DNA of 64,000 nucleotides from contig DATHAL010000041.1 of the NCBI GenBank assembly GCA_035296705.1, positions 1 to 64,000 on the forward strand, in the 5' to 3' direction. The position numbers were made by a program, and so were the translations under genes. The stretch comes from WHSW01 sp035296705 (GTDB lineage Bacteria > Actinomycetota > Thermoleophilia > Solirubrobacterales > 70-9). The notes beneath the pieces are model-generated. The model had not been told where the DNA came from, searched no databases, and was given only the letters and a program-made list of their open reading frames with translations. This document shows, in pieces, positions 40,577 through 48,717 of the stretch. The stretch's first letter is position 1. Each line of letters begins with the position of its first letter.

Positions 40577-40607
40577 GTTGACCTTGTAGTCAACCGCATG
40601 ATACGCT
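40577..40607 (+). promoter_or_regulatory. Operator-promoter, copy 1 of a shared 19-base element
   Basis: TTGACCTTGTAGTCAACCG (40578-40596) is identical to 43886-43904. GTTGAC-N6-GTCAAC (40577-40594) is an inverted repeat. TTGACC and TACGCT (40602-40607) with an 18-base spacer form a promoter for the acyl-CoA dehydrogenase, and ATG 40616 is eight bases after the -10 box, so the mRNA may be leaderless. The element also lies 63 bases before the divergent Rieske gene. Confidence 0.6.
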
Positions 40608-40615
40608 GCGCCGAG

Positions 40616-41824
40616 ATGGAGGTCAAGGCGGCTCCTGCCCGCGAGGCCGTGGCGCCGCGCGCCGACGCGGGTCCGCGCGCGCTTGAGATTCAGGCGCGCG
40701 CCCGTCGCTTCGCGGAGGACGTCCTGATGCCGCTCGAGCAGGAGGCCGAGCGCCGCGGCGGCCGCCTCCAGCGGGAGACGATCGAGACCGTGAGGCGCGA
40801 GGCGACCGCGGCGGGCCTTGCCGGTGGGCTGCACGCAGCCGAGCACGGCGGCCAGGGATGGACGCGGCTTCAGTGGGTGCTGGTCGAGGAGCAGTACGGG
40901 CGGACGACGAATGCGATCCACTGGCACGTCCCGAACGCCTACAACGTCTGGGCGCACGCGTCCGACGCGCAGGTCGACCGCTATCTGCGCCCGGCCCTGC
41001 GCGGCGAGCTCAAGGACGCATACGCGGTCACCGAGCGCGACGCCGGCTCCGACCCGTCGCGGATCGCCGCCACCGCGGAGCGCACCGAGGCCGGCTTCCG
41101 GCTCAACGCCGAGAAGTGGTTCGTCACCTCCGGCGACCACGCCGAAGTGATCGTGGTGATGGCGAACCTCATCGAGGACGGCGAGCGGCTGCCGACCCTG
41201 TTCGTCGTCGACCGCTCCCGCGACGGGATCGAGGTGGTCGAGGACCCGGACTTCACGCACAGCTACCCCGACGGCCATCCGACGATCCGGTTCAGCGACG
41301 TCGAGCTCGGCCCGGAGGACGTGATCGGTGAGATCGGCGGCGGCGAGGAGCTCCAGCGCTCGTGGTTCACCGAGGAGCGGCTCGCGATCGCGGCCCGCTG
41401 CTGCGGCGCGATGTGGCGTCTGCTCGACGAGACGGTGACCTGGGCGACCAGCCGCGAGCAGGGCGGCGCGCGGGTGTACGACCACCAGGGCGTCTCGTTT
41501 CCGCTCGCCGATTCGGCGGCCGACGCCGCGGCCGGGCGCGTGATGACGCTCGCCGTCGCCGAGCTCGCCGACGCCGGCGCCGACCCGAAGCTCGTCCACC
41601 ACAAGGCGTCGATGGCAAAGCTGTTCATGAGCGAGGCGGCCTGGCGCTGCGCCGATCGCTGCGTGCAGGCGTTCGGCGGGCGCGGATACCTGCGCTCGAA
41701 CGTCGCCGAGCGACTTCTTCGCGAGCTCCGCGTCGACCGGATCTGGGAGGGGACCAGCGAGATCCAGCGGCTGATCGTCGCCCGCGGCCTCGAGAGCCGC
41801 GGCGTCGAGGCGATCCTGCACTGA
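40616..41824 (+). CDS. Acyl-CoA dehydrogenase
   Basis: 402 residues from ATG 40616; an in-frame ATG at 40598 lies inside the promoter, so the later one is preferred. FAD and substrate motifs are YAVTERDAGSDPSRIAAT, EKWFVTSGDHAEVIVVM and the C-terminal QAFGGRGYLRSN...RIWEGTSEIQRLIVARGL. It oxidises an acyl-CoA; the substrate is unknown. It is followed four bases later by a fused NDP-forming acyl-CoA synthetase, which could make that acyl-CoA. Confidence 0.92.
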   Translation: MEVKAAPAREAVAPRADAGPRALEIQARARRFAEDVLMPLEQEAERRGGRLQRETIETVRREATAAGLAGGLHAAEHGGQGWTRLQWVLVEEQYGRTTNAIHWHVPNAYNVWAHASDAQVDRYLRPALRGELKDAYAVTERDAGSDPSRIAATAERTEAGFRLNAEKWFVTSGDHAEVIVVMANLIEDGERLPTLFVVDRSRDGIEVVEDPDFTHSYPDGHPTIRFSDVELGPEDVIGEIGGGEELQRSWFTEERLAIAARCCGAMWRLLDETVTWATSREQGGARVYDHQGVSFPLADSAADAAAGRVMTLAVAELADAGADPKLVHHKASMAKLFMSEAAWRCADRCVQAFGGRGYLRSNVAERLLRELRVDRIWEGTSEIQRLIVARGLESRGVEAILH

Positions 41825-41828
41825 CGCC

Positions 41829-43889
41829 TTGGACCTGACGCCCCTGCTCGCGCCGCGGTCGATCGCCGTCGTCGGCGCCACCGACCGCCCGGGCTCCTAC
41901 GGCGGTAACGTCCTCCGCAACCTCGAGCGGGCCCGCTTCGAGGGCGAGGTCTGGGGTGTGAACCCAAACCGCGACGAGGCGCTCGGCCGGCGCTGCGTGG
42001 CCGAGATCTCCGAGCTGCCGAGTCCGGTCGACGCGCTCGTCGTCGCAATCCCCGCCCCCGGCGTACCGGCGGCCATCCGCGCCGCCGCCGAGCGGGGCTG
42101 CGGGGGCGCGATCGTGCTCTCGGCCGGGTTCGCCGAGATCGAGTCGGGGCGCCAGCTCGAGGCCGAGCTGCGCGAGGTCGCGCTCGCGAGCGAGCTGCCC
42201 GTGTGTGGGCCGAACGGCAACGGGATCGTCTCGGTCGCCGCGGGCGCCGCGATCTGGGGCGACGGGCTCGGGCCGCTTGCGGCCGGACCCGTCGCGATGG
42301 TCACCCAGAGCGGCAATGCGGGCGTCAACGCGCTCGGCTCGCGGCGCGCGATCGGGTGGCACACCGTCGTCTCGACGGGGAACCAGGCGGTCTGCGACGC
42401 GAGCGACTGGCTCGCAGCGCTCGCGGAGCGCGAGGGGGTGCGCTCGGTGGCGCTCTTCCTCGAGTCCGATGGTGACGGGGCGAAGCTCGCGGAGGCGCTC
42501 GCCGCCTGCGCCGAGCGAGGGATCGGCGTCGCGGTGCTCAAGGTCGGGATCTCGGCGGCCGGAGCCCACGCCGCCGCCGCGCACACCGGCGCGGTTGCCG
42601 GCGACCAGCGCGTGTTCCGCGCCCTGGTCGAGGAGGCGGGCGCCGCCTGGGCCGAGGACTTCCACGACCTGCTCGAGCTGGCAAAGGCGCTGGCCGAGCC
42701 ACGGGCGCGGCCGAGCGGCCCGGGAGGCCTCGCGGTGCTCACCTGCTCGGGAGGCGACTCCGGCGTCGCCGGGGACCGGGCGGCGGAGCTCGGCCTGCCG
42801 TTGCCCGAGCTCGGCTCCACGACGCGCGCGCGGCTCGCCGAGCTGCTCCCCGAAGCGGCGACGATCGCGAACCCGCTCGACTACACGGCGATGATCTGGG
42901 GCGACGCCGAGCTCCTGAGCGAGATCGTCGCCACGGTCGGCGACGACGAGGCGGTCGACCAGCTCCTGCTCCTGTACGACCACCCGGCCGACGCGGACGC
43001 CTCCTGGGACGGAGTTCGCGCCGGGCTCGTCGCGGGCGCCGAGCGGACCGGGGCCGCCGCGCTCGTCGCCTCGACGCTCCCGGACCTGCTCGATGAGCGC
43101 GCGGCGCGCGAGCTCTCCGCCCGGGGCCTGCCGGCAATCGCGGGACTTCGCACCGCGCTCGTCTGCGCGCGGGCGCTGCGCTCGGCGGTCGGCGATCCGG
43201 GCCGACTGCGCGCGATCGCCGCCGCAGCGCGGAGCCGGGCCGCCGGAGGCGACGGCGGCGAGTGGCTCGGCGAGGGGCCAGCGAAGGAGCTCCTCCGCGC
43301 GGCGGGGATCGCTGTGGCGGCCGGTACGCAGGTCGAGGACCTCGAGGCCTGCACGAGGCTCGCCCACGAGCTCGGCTGGCCGGTCGCCCTGAAGCTGAGC
43401 GGCCCCGACATCACCCATAAGAGCGACGTCGGCGGGCTCGTGCTCGGGATCGCCGACGAGCGCGAGCTGAGGCTCGCCTATGAGCGGCTTCGCTCCGGCC
43501 CGGCGGGAGCCGGCGCGGCGATCCTGGTCGAGGAGATGGTCGCCTCGCAAGCCGAGCTGCTCGTCGCGGCGCGCGGCGACGCGGTCGTCCCCGCGCTCGT
43601 CGTCGGCCTCGGGGGCGTCTGGACCGAGGCGCTGGCGGACGTCGCCGTGATCCCCCTCCCCGCCTCGCCGGCGCGAGTGGAGGCGGGGTTGCGCTCGCTC
43701 CGCGGCGCCGCCGTGATCGCCGGCGGGCTCGCCGACGGTCCCCTCGCGCTTGGGGCCGCGGCCGAGCTCGCCTCGCGGCTAGGCGAGCTCTTGATCGGCG
43801 AGCAGCTCGAGCTGATCGAGCTCAACCCGGTCGCGCTCACCACCGAAGGCGCGGTGGCGCTTGACGCGGTCGCTCGGAGCGCGGCTTGA
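41829..43889 (+). CDS. Fused NDP-forming acyl-CoA synthetase (acetate-CoA ligase type)
   Basis: 686 residues from TTG 41829. The N-terminal CoA-binding and ligase domains (RSIAVVGATDRPGSYGG, TQSGNAGVNALGSRR, AAHTGAVAGD with the phosphorylated histidine near 253) are joined to a C-terminal ATP-grasp part (PVALKLSGPDITHKSDVGG). Alpha and beta chains, separate in some archaea, are one protein here. Such enzymes convert an acid, CoA and ATP to acyl-CoA, ADP and phosphate, or the reverse. Its stop codon lies inside the second copy of the shared operator. Confidence 0.9.
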   Translation: MDLTPLLAPRSIAVVGATDRPGSYGGNVLRNLERARFEGEVWGVNPNRDEALGRRCVAEISELPSPVDALVVAIPAPGVPAAIRAAAERGCGGAIVLSAGFAEIESGRQLEAELREVALASELPVCGPNGNGIVSVAAGAAIWGDGLGPLAAGPVAMVTQSGNAGVNALGSRRAIGWHTVVSTGNQAVCDASDWLAALAEREGVRSVALFLESDGDGAKLAEALAACAERGIGVAVLKVGISAAGAHAAAAHTGAVAGDQRVFRALVEEAGAAWAEDFHDLLELAKALAEPRARPSGPGGLAVLTCSGGDSGVAGDRAAELGLPLPELGSTTRARLAELLPEAATIANPLDYTAMIWGDAELLSEIVATVGDDEAVDQLLLLYDHPADADASWDGVRAGLVAGAERTGAAALVASTLPDLLDERAARELSARGLPAIAGLRTALVCARALRSAVGDPGRLRAIAAAARSRAAGGDGGEWLGEGPAKELLRAAGIAVAAGTQVEDLEACTRLAHELGWPVALKLSGPDITHKSDVGGLVLGIADERELRLAYERLRSGPAGAGAAILVEEMVASQAELLVAARGDAVVPALVVGLGGVWTEALADVAVIPLPASPARVEAGLRSLRGAAVIAGGLADGPLALGAAAELASRLGELLIGEQLELIELNPVALTTEGAVALDAVARSAA

Positions 43890-43920
43890 CCTTGTAGTCA
43901 ACCGGACAAGGTGCTACGGT
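43886..43920 (+). promoter_or_regulatory. Operator-promoter, copy 2 of a shared 19-base element
   Basis: TTGACCTTGTAGTCAACCG (43886-43904) repeats the element at 40578 exactly. TTGTAG (43892-43897), 17 bases, TACGGT (43915-43920) is a promoter-like pair, ending directly before the CTG that appears to start the next gene. Confidence 0.6.
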
Positions 43921-45606
43921 CTGGGCATCGAGCCGGCGACCAAAGCACCCGGTCCCCCCGAGGCGAGACCGTCGGCGGCGCGGCCGGGAGGCGGCGAGTA
44001 CGACGCGATCGTGGTCGGCGGCGGCCACAACGGGCTCACCGCGACCGCCTACCTCGCCCGCGCGGGGCTGCGGGTGGTCTGCCTGGAACGGCGCGAGGTC
44101 CTCGGCGGCGCCTGCGTGACCGAGGAGCTCTGGCCGGGCGCACGCGTCTCGCGCGCCTCCTACGTGGTCTCGATGCTGCAGCCGAAGGTCGTCCGCGAGC
44201 TCGAGCTGGAGCGCTTCGGCTATCGGGCGATCCCGCTCGACCCCGCATACGTGTCGCTCACCGAGCAGGGGCCGATCTTCTTCTTCAGCGAGGTCGAGCG
44301 GACCGCGGCCTCGATCGCGCGGTTCTCGCGCCACGATGCCGAGGCCTACCCCGCCTTCGAGGCACTCTTCGACCGGGTGGCGGAATTCGTCAAGCCGATG
44401 ATGCTCCGGGAGCCGCCCGCGGTCGGCTCGAGGCACGCGGGAGACGTGGTCGCCCTACTTCGCGAGGCGGCGCGCATGGCCGGCTTCTCCAAGCGCGCGG
44501 TCCACGAGCTCGTCCGCGTGTTCACGATGTCGGTCGGCGACCTGCTCGACGATTACTTCGAGCTCGACGGGCTCAAGGGATCGACCGCGTCGAGCGGAGT
44601 GGTCGGTGTGTGGGCGGGGCCGCGGACACCCGGCACCGCCTACAACCTCCTCCACCACGCGCTGGGCCAGTGCGGCGGGATCGAGGGCGCGTGGGGCCAG
44701 GTGATCGGCGGCATGGGCGCGATCAGCCAAGCCCTCGCGCGCTCGGCGGAGTCGGCGGGAGCCGAGATCCGGACCGGTGCCGAGGTCGCGTCGATCGACG
44801 TCAGCGGCGGTCGGACGGTCGGCGTGACGCTCGCCGACGGAACCGAGCTGCGAGCGCCGATCGTCGCCTCCGGCGCGCACCCGAAGCGGACCGTCCTCGA
44901 TCTCGTCGGCGCCGATCACTTCCCGGCGGAGGTCGCCGCCGAGATCCGCCGCTACCGGACCCGCGGCGGCTCGGTCAAGGTCAACCTGCTCCTCTCCGAG
45001 CCGCCTCGCTACACCGGGGTCAGCGAGGAGGAGCAGCGGCTGATGATGACCGCCGGCGTCAACGTGTGCCCGTCGATCGACTATCTCGAGCGCGCATGGC
45101 AGGACGCCACTCTTGGCAGACCCGCGGAGCACCCGTACGTCGAGGCGGAGCTGCCGACCGCGGTCGATCGGTCGCTCACCGACGACGGCCGCTGGGTGAT
45201 GACGATGTTCACGCAGTACGGGCCGCCGGATGAGGCGGGCTGGCCCGAGGGCGCCCGCGAGCGCTACGCGGACGCCTGCGTCGAACAGCTCGCCCGCTTC
45301 GCGCCGAACATCCCGGACGCGGTGCTCGAGCGCGAGGTGCTCGCGCCACCCGATCTCGAACGGATCTTCGGCCTCGAGGGAGGTTCGATCTTCCAGGGCG
45401 AGCAGGGGCTCGACCAGATGGCGTTCATGCGCCCACATCCGGAGATGGCGCAGTACGCGACCCCGGTGGCCGGGCTTTATTTGTGTGGCGCCGGCACCCA
45501 TCCCGGCGGCGGCGTCACCGGCTGCTCCGGGCACAACGCGGCCCACCGGATCCTCAGAGACCGCAGGCGCGCGCGACGGCCGTGGCGCCGGCGGGCGACC
45601 GCTTAG
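43921..45606 (+). CDS. PYROXD2/phytoene-desaturase-like FAD oxidoreductase, apparent CTG start
   Basis: 561 residues if read from CTG 43921. The FAD motif YDAIVVGGGHNGLTATAYLA begins near residue 27, so the start must lie upstream of it. The only alternatives in frame are TTG 43861, inside the previous gene and before the operator, or non-standard codons. C-terminal marks are GGSIFQGEQGLDQM and AGLYLCGAGTHPGGGVTG. It is a paralogue of the protein at 37711, in the same uncharacterised branch. It shares its operator with the acyl-CoA dehydrogenase gene and is convergent with the STAS gene. Confidence 0.82.
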   Translation: MGIEPATKAPGPPEARPSAARPGGGEYDAIVVGGGHNGLTATAYLARAGLRVVCLERREVLGGACVTEELWPGARVSRASYVVSMLQPKVVRELELERFGYRAIPLDPAYVSLTEQGPIFFFSEVERTAASIARFSRHDAEAYPAFEALFDRVAEFVKPMMLREPPAVGSRHAGDVVALLREAARMAGFSKRAVHELVRVFTMSVGDLLDDYFELDGLKGSTASSGVVGVWAGPRTPGTAYNLLHHALGQCGGIEGAWGQVIGGMGAISQALARSAESAGAEIRTGAEVASIDVSGGRTVGVTLADGTELRAPIVASGAHPKRTVLDLVGADHFPAEVAAEIRRYRTRGGSVKVNLLLSEPPRYTGVSEEEQRLMMTAGVNVCPSIDYLERAWQDATLGRPAEHPYVEAELPTAVDRSLTDDGRWVMTMFTQYGPPDEAGWPEGARERYADACVEQLARFAPNIPDAVLEREVLAPPDLERIFGLEGGSIFQGEQGLDQMAFMRPHPEMAQYATPVAGLYLCGAGTHPGGGVTGCSGHNAAHRILRDRRRARRPWRRRATA

Positions 45607-45613
45607 GCGGGCG

Positions 45614-45991
45614 TCAGTCCGCCGCCGGAATCGGCTCGAGCACGATCGCCGAGTGGCCCGCGAGCCCGGCGAGCTCGAAGATCTTCATGATCCGCGGCCG
45701 CACCCCGCGGATCTTGAGCGTCCCGCCCTGATCCTTGAGCTGCCACGCCGCCCAGGCGAGCACGGCGATCCCGGACGAGTCGATGAAGCCGCACGCCCGC
45801 AGGTCGATCTCGAGATCCCGCTCGTCGTCGATCGCCGCGACCAGCACCCCCCGCAGCCTCGGCGCGCTCGCCAGGTCGAGGTCTCCGAACACCGTCACGA
45901 CGCCCTGCCCGCTCGTCCCGGTGGCAAGGCTCGCCTTGAATTTCACCCCCGCAGGGGCGCCCGCTGTTGAGTCCTTGGCCTCTCGTCTCAC
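45614..45991 (-). CDS. STAS-domain anti-sigma factor antagonist
   Basis: 125 residues from GTG 45991. VVTVFGDLDLASAPRLRGVL and DLRACGFIDSSGIAVLAWA are the STAS signature; the serine in FIDSSG is the residue phosphorylated by partner anti-sigma kinases. The protein would release a sigma factor when unphosphorylated. No anti-sigma kinase is nearby, so the partner is unknown. Confidence 0.88.
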   Translation of the reverse strand: MRREAKDSTAGAPAGVKFKASLATGTSGQGVVTVFGDLDLASAPRLRGVLVAAIDDERDLEIDLRACGFIDSSGIAVLAWAAWQLKDQGGTLKIRGVRPRIMKIFELAGLAGHSAIVLEPIPAAD

Positions 45992-46007
45992 GCTTGCTCC
46001 GCTAGAT

Positions 46008-46042
46008 GGCGCCTTCTTCGTCCGTGAGACGAAGAAGGCGCC
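46008..46042 (-). terminator. Perfect 15-bp hairpin after the aldehyde dehydrogenase gene
   Basis: GGCGCCTTCTTCGTC (46008-46022) and GACGAAGAAGGCGCC (46028-46042) pair perfectly around a five-base loop. It lies 12 bases beyond the aldehyde dehydrogenase stop on the minus strand and before the STAS gene, so it should end the amine-catabolism transcript. No T-run follows. Confidence 0.7.
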
Positions 46043-46054
46043 ACACCAGAAGGC

Positions 46055-47500
46055 CTACGGCTCGATGTTGATCATCACGTGCTTGACCTCGGTGTAGTCC
46101 TCGACCGAGTACATCGACATGTCCTTGCCGTAGCCGGACTGCTTGTAGCCGCCGTGCGGCATCTCCGACGCCATCGTGATGTGGTTGTTGATCCAGACGG
46201 CGCCGAAGCGGATCGCATTGGCGACCCGCAGGGCGCGGCCGAGGTCGCGGGTCCACACCGAGGCGGCGAGCCCGTAGCGGGTGCCGTTCGCCCACTCGAT
46301 CGCCTTCTGCTCGTCGTCGAAGCGCTGCACCGTCATCACCGGGCCGAAGATCTCGTCCTGGATCATCTCGTCGCCCTGCTCGAGGTTCGCGACCACGGTC
46401 GGCTCGTAGTAGAAGCCGGGGAGCTCGGGCTCCTTGCCGCCGGTGACGACCTCCGCGTGACCGGGCTTGCGCTCGATGAAGCCCTCGATCCGCTCGCGCT
46501 GGCGGGCCGAGATCACCGGCCCGAGCGTCGTCTCGGGATCGTTGAGGTCCCCCATCTTGTAGCCCCTCGCCTCCTCGGAGAGGGCGTTCACGACGTCGTC
46601 GTAGACGTCGCCCGCGGCCAGGATGCGGGTCGAAGCCGTGCAGTCCTGGCCGGCGTTGAAGAGCCCTGTCGCGGCCACGAATTCGGCGGTCGCCGGGATG
46701 TCGGCGTCGTCGAAGATGATCACCGGCGCCTTGCCGCCGAGCTCGAGGTGGACGCGCTTGAGCGTGTCCGCCGCCGCGCGGGCGATCCACTTGCCGGTCT
46801 CGGGCGAGCCGGTGAGCGACACGAAGTCGACGTCCGGGTGCGTGACGAGCGACGCGCCGGCCGGCTCGCCGTGGCCGCCGATGACGTTGAGAACGCCCGG
46901 CGGCAGGATCTCGCCCGCGATCTCGGCAAGCTTGAAGGTCGAAAGCGGCGTGTTCTCGGCCGGCTTCAGCACCGAGGTGCAGCCGGCCGCGAACGCCGGG
47001 CCGATCTTCCACATCGCCATCATCAGCGGGTAGTTCCACGGCGTGATCTGCCCGCAGACGCCGATCGGCTCGCGGCGCACGAACGACGTGTGGCCCTCCA
47101 CGTACTCGTTCGCGGCCTTGCCCTCCATGTTGCGCGCCGCGCCCGCGAAGAAGCGCAGGTTGTCCGCGCACATCTCGAGCTCCTCGTCGATGAACGCCTG
47201 GCGTGGCTTGCCCGCGTCGGCGGACTCGAGGTCGGCGAACTCGTCGCCGTGTTCGAGGATCGCGTCCGCGAGCTTCAGCAGGCACTCCGAGCGGTAGCGC
47301 GGCGTCGTCACCCCCCACGTCTCGAACGCCTTGCGCGCCGCGGCTACGGCGCGATCCACATCCTGGGCGTTCGAGACCGGTGCCTGGGCGATCGCCTCGC
47401 CGGTCGACGGGTTGATGACGTCCTCGGTCTGCCCGTCGACGGGGTCGACGAACTCGCCGTTGATGAAGTTCTGAAGCTTCGTGCCGGTGACGGTTGCCAT
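46055..47500 (-). CDS. Aldehyde dehydrogenase, gamma-aminobutyraldehyde dehydrogenase-like
   Basis: 481 residues from ATG 47500 with GGAGAG before it. Aldehyde-dehydrogenase marks are ITPWNYPLMM, LTGSPETGKWIA, LELGGKAP (Glu about 253) and FNAGQDCTASTRI (nucleophile Cys about 287). The AGQDCTAS form around the cysteine is characteristic of PatD/YdcW-type aminobutyraldehyde dehydrogenases. It would oxidise 4-aminobutanal, formed from putrescine, to GABA with NAD+. It lies just downstream of alanine dehydrogenase (14 bases), PucR and a class III aminotransferase on the same strand. Confidence 0.92.
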   Translation of the reverse strand: MATVTGTKLQNFINGEFVDPVDGQTEDVINPSTGEAIAQAPVSNAQDVDRAVAAARKAFETWGVTTPRYRSECLLKLADAILEHGDEFADLESADAGKPRQAFIDEELEMCADNLRFFAGAARNMEGKAANEYVEGHTSFVRREPIGVCGQITPWNYPLMMAMWKIGPAFAAGCTSVLKPAENTPLSTFKLAEIAGEILPPGVLNVIGGHGEPAGASLVTHPDVDFVSLTGSPETGKWIARAAADTLKRVHLELGGKAPVIIFDDADIPATAEFVAATGLFNAGQDCTASTRILAAGDVYDDVVNALSEEARGYKMGDLNDPETTLGPVISARQRERIEGFIERKPGHAEVVTGGKEPELPGFYYEPTVVANLEQGDEMIQDEIFGPVMTVQRFDDEQKAIEWANGTRYGLAASVWTRDLGRALRVANAIRFGAVWINNHITMASEMPHGGYKQSGYGKDMSMYSVEDYTEVKHVMINIEP

Positions 47501-47514
47501 CTTGTTTCTCTCCT

Positions 47515-48717
47515 TCAGTTGCTGGTTCGTCCGTTCGGGACCGCGTGCGAAGCGGTCGCGCCGGCGCCGTCGGCGCCCGGCGCGCCGATCTCCGGCGCGC
47601 CGATGTCGAGCACCTGCTCGGGCGGCACGTACTCCATCCCCACCCCCGCGGCGACCGCTCGATGCGTGACCTTGCCGGCGGCGACGTTGATCCCGAGCTT
47701 GAGCCCGGGGTCGCGGCGCGCCGCCTCTGTGACACCGAGATCGGCGAGCGCCAGCACGTAGGGAAGCGTCGCGTTGGTGAGCGCGTAGGTCGAGGTGATC
47801 GGGACGGCACCTGGCATGTTGGTCACGCAGTAGTGGATGATCCCGTCGACCTCGTAGGTCGGGTCGCCGTGCGTCGTCGGGCGCGAGGTCTCGAAGCAGC
47901 CGCCCTGGTCGATCGCGACGTCGACCAGGACCGCCCGATCCTTCATCAGCCCGAGCTGCTTGCGGGTGATCACGTGGGGAGCTCGGGCGCCGTGGACGAG
48001 CACGGCGCCGATCACGAGGTCCATCTGCGGCAGCCTCTCCTCGATCGAGAGCCGCGAGCTGAACACGGTGGAGGCACGACCGCCGAAGGCGACATCCAGC
48101 TCACGCAGCTTGTCGAGCGAGACGTCGTAGACGAAGACGTCCGCCTCCATCCCGATCGCGATGAACGCGGCGTGCATGCCTACGGCGCCGCCGCCGATGA
48201 TCATCACGTTTGCCGGCGGCACACCCGGGACGCCGCCGAGCAGGATGCCGCGGCCGCCGAGCGGGCGCTCGAGCATGAAGGCACCGGCCTGCGTGGCGAT
48301 CTTCCCGGCGACCTCCGACATGGGGGCGAGTAGCGGCAGCCGTCGCGAGCGGTCCTCGACCGTCTCGTACGCGACGCAGGTGGCGCCGGATTCACAGAGG
48401 CCCCGCGTCAGCTCCGGGGCCGGGGCGAGGTGCAGGTAGGTGAACAGGGTCTGGCCCTCGCGCAGCATCGGGACCTCCTCGCGCTGCGGCTCCTTGACGC
48501 CGAGGACCATCTCTGCCTCGGAGAAGACGTCCTCGGGCGTCGGCACGATCCGCGCGCCCTGGGCCTCGTAGTCGGAATCGGAGATCCCGCTGCCCGCACC
48601 CGCGCCCGCCTCGATCAGCACGTCGTGGCCGTGCTCGGAGAGCTCGCGCACGCCGATCGGGGTGATCGCGACGCGGTACTCGTCGGGCTTGATCTCGGTC
48701 GGTACCCCTATCTTCAT
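47515..48717 (-). CDS. ald: Alanine dehydrogenase
   Basis: 400 residues from ATG 48717 (MKIGVPTEIKPDEYRVAITP). Marks are the substrate lysine region EPQREE, the NAD motif IIGGGAVGMHAAFIAIGM and the conserved DVAIDQGGCFETSRPTTH and YCVTNMPGAVPITSTYAL. The last 40 residues are glycine/alanine-rich. It converts alanine to pyruvate and ammonia with NAD+. Next to a pyruvate-type aminotransferase it would recycle the amino acceptor. Its start overlaps the stop of the PucR gene by four bases. Confidence 0.95.
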   Translation of the reverse strand: MKIGVPTEIKPDEYRVAITPIGVRELSEHGHDVLIEAGAGAGSGISDSDYEAQGARIVPTPEDVFSEAEMVLGVKEPQREEVPMLREGQTLFTYLHLAPAPELTRGLCESGATCVAYETVEDRSRRLPLLAPMSEVAGKIATQAGAFMLERPLGGRGILLGGVPGVPPANVMIIGGGAVGMHAAFIAIGMEADVFVYDVSLDKLRELDVAFGGRASTVFSSRLSIEERLPQMDLVIGAVLVHGARAPHVITRKQLGLMKDRAVLVDVAIDQGGCFETSRPTTHGDPTYEVDGIIHYCVTNMPGAVPITSTYALTNATLPYVLALADLGVTEAARRDPGLKLGINVAAGKVTHRAVAAGVGMEYVPPEQVLDIGAPEIGAPGADGAGATASHAVPNGRTSN

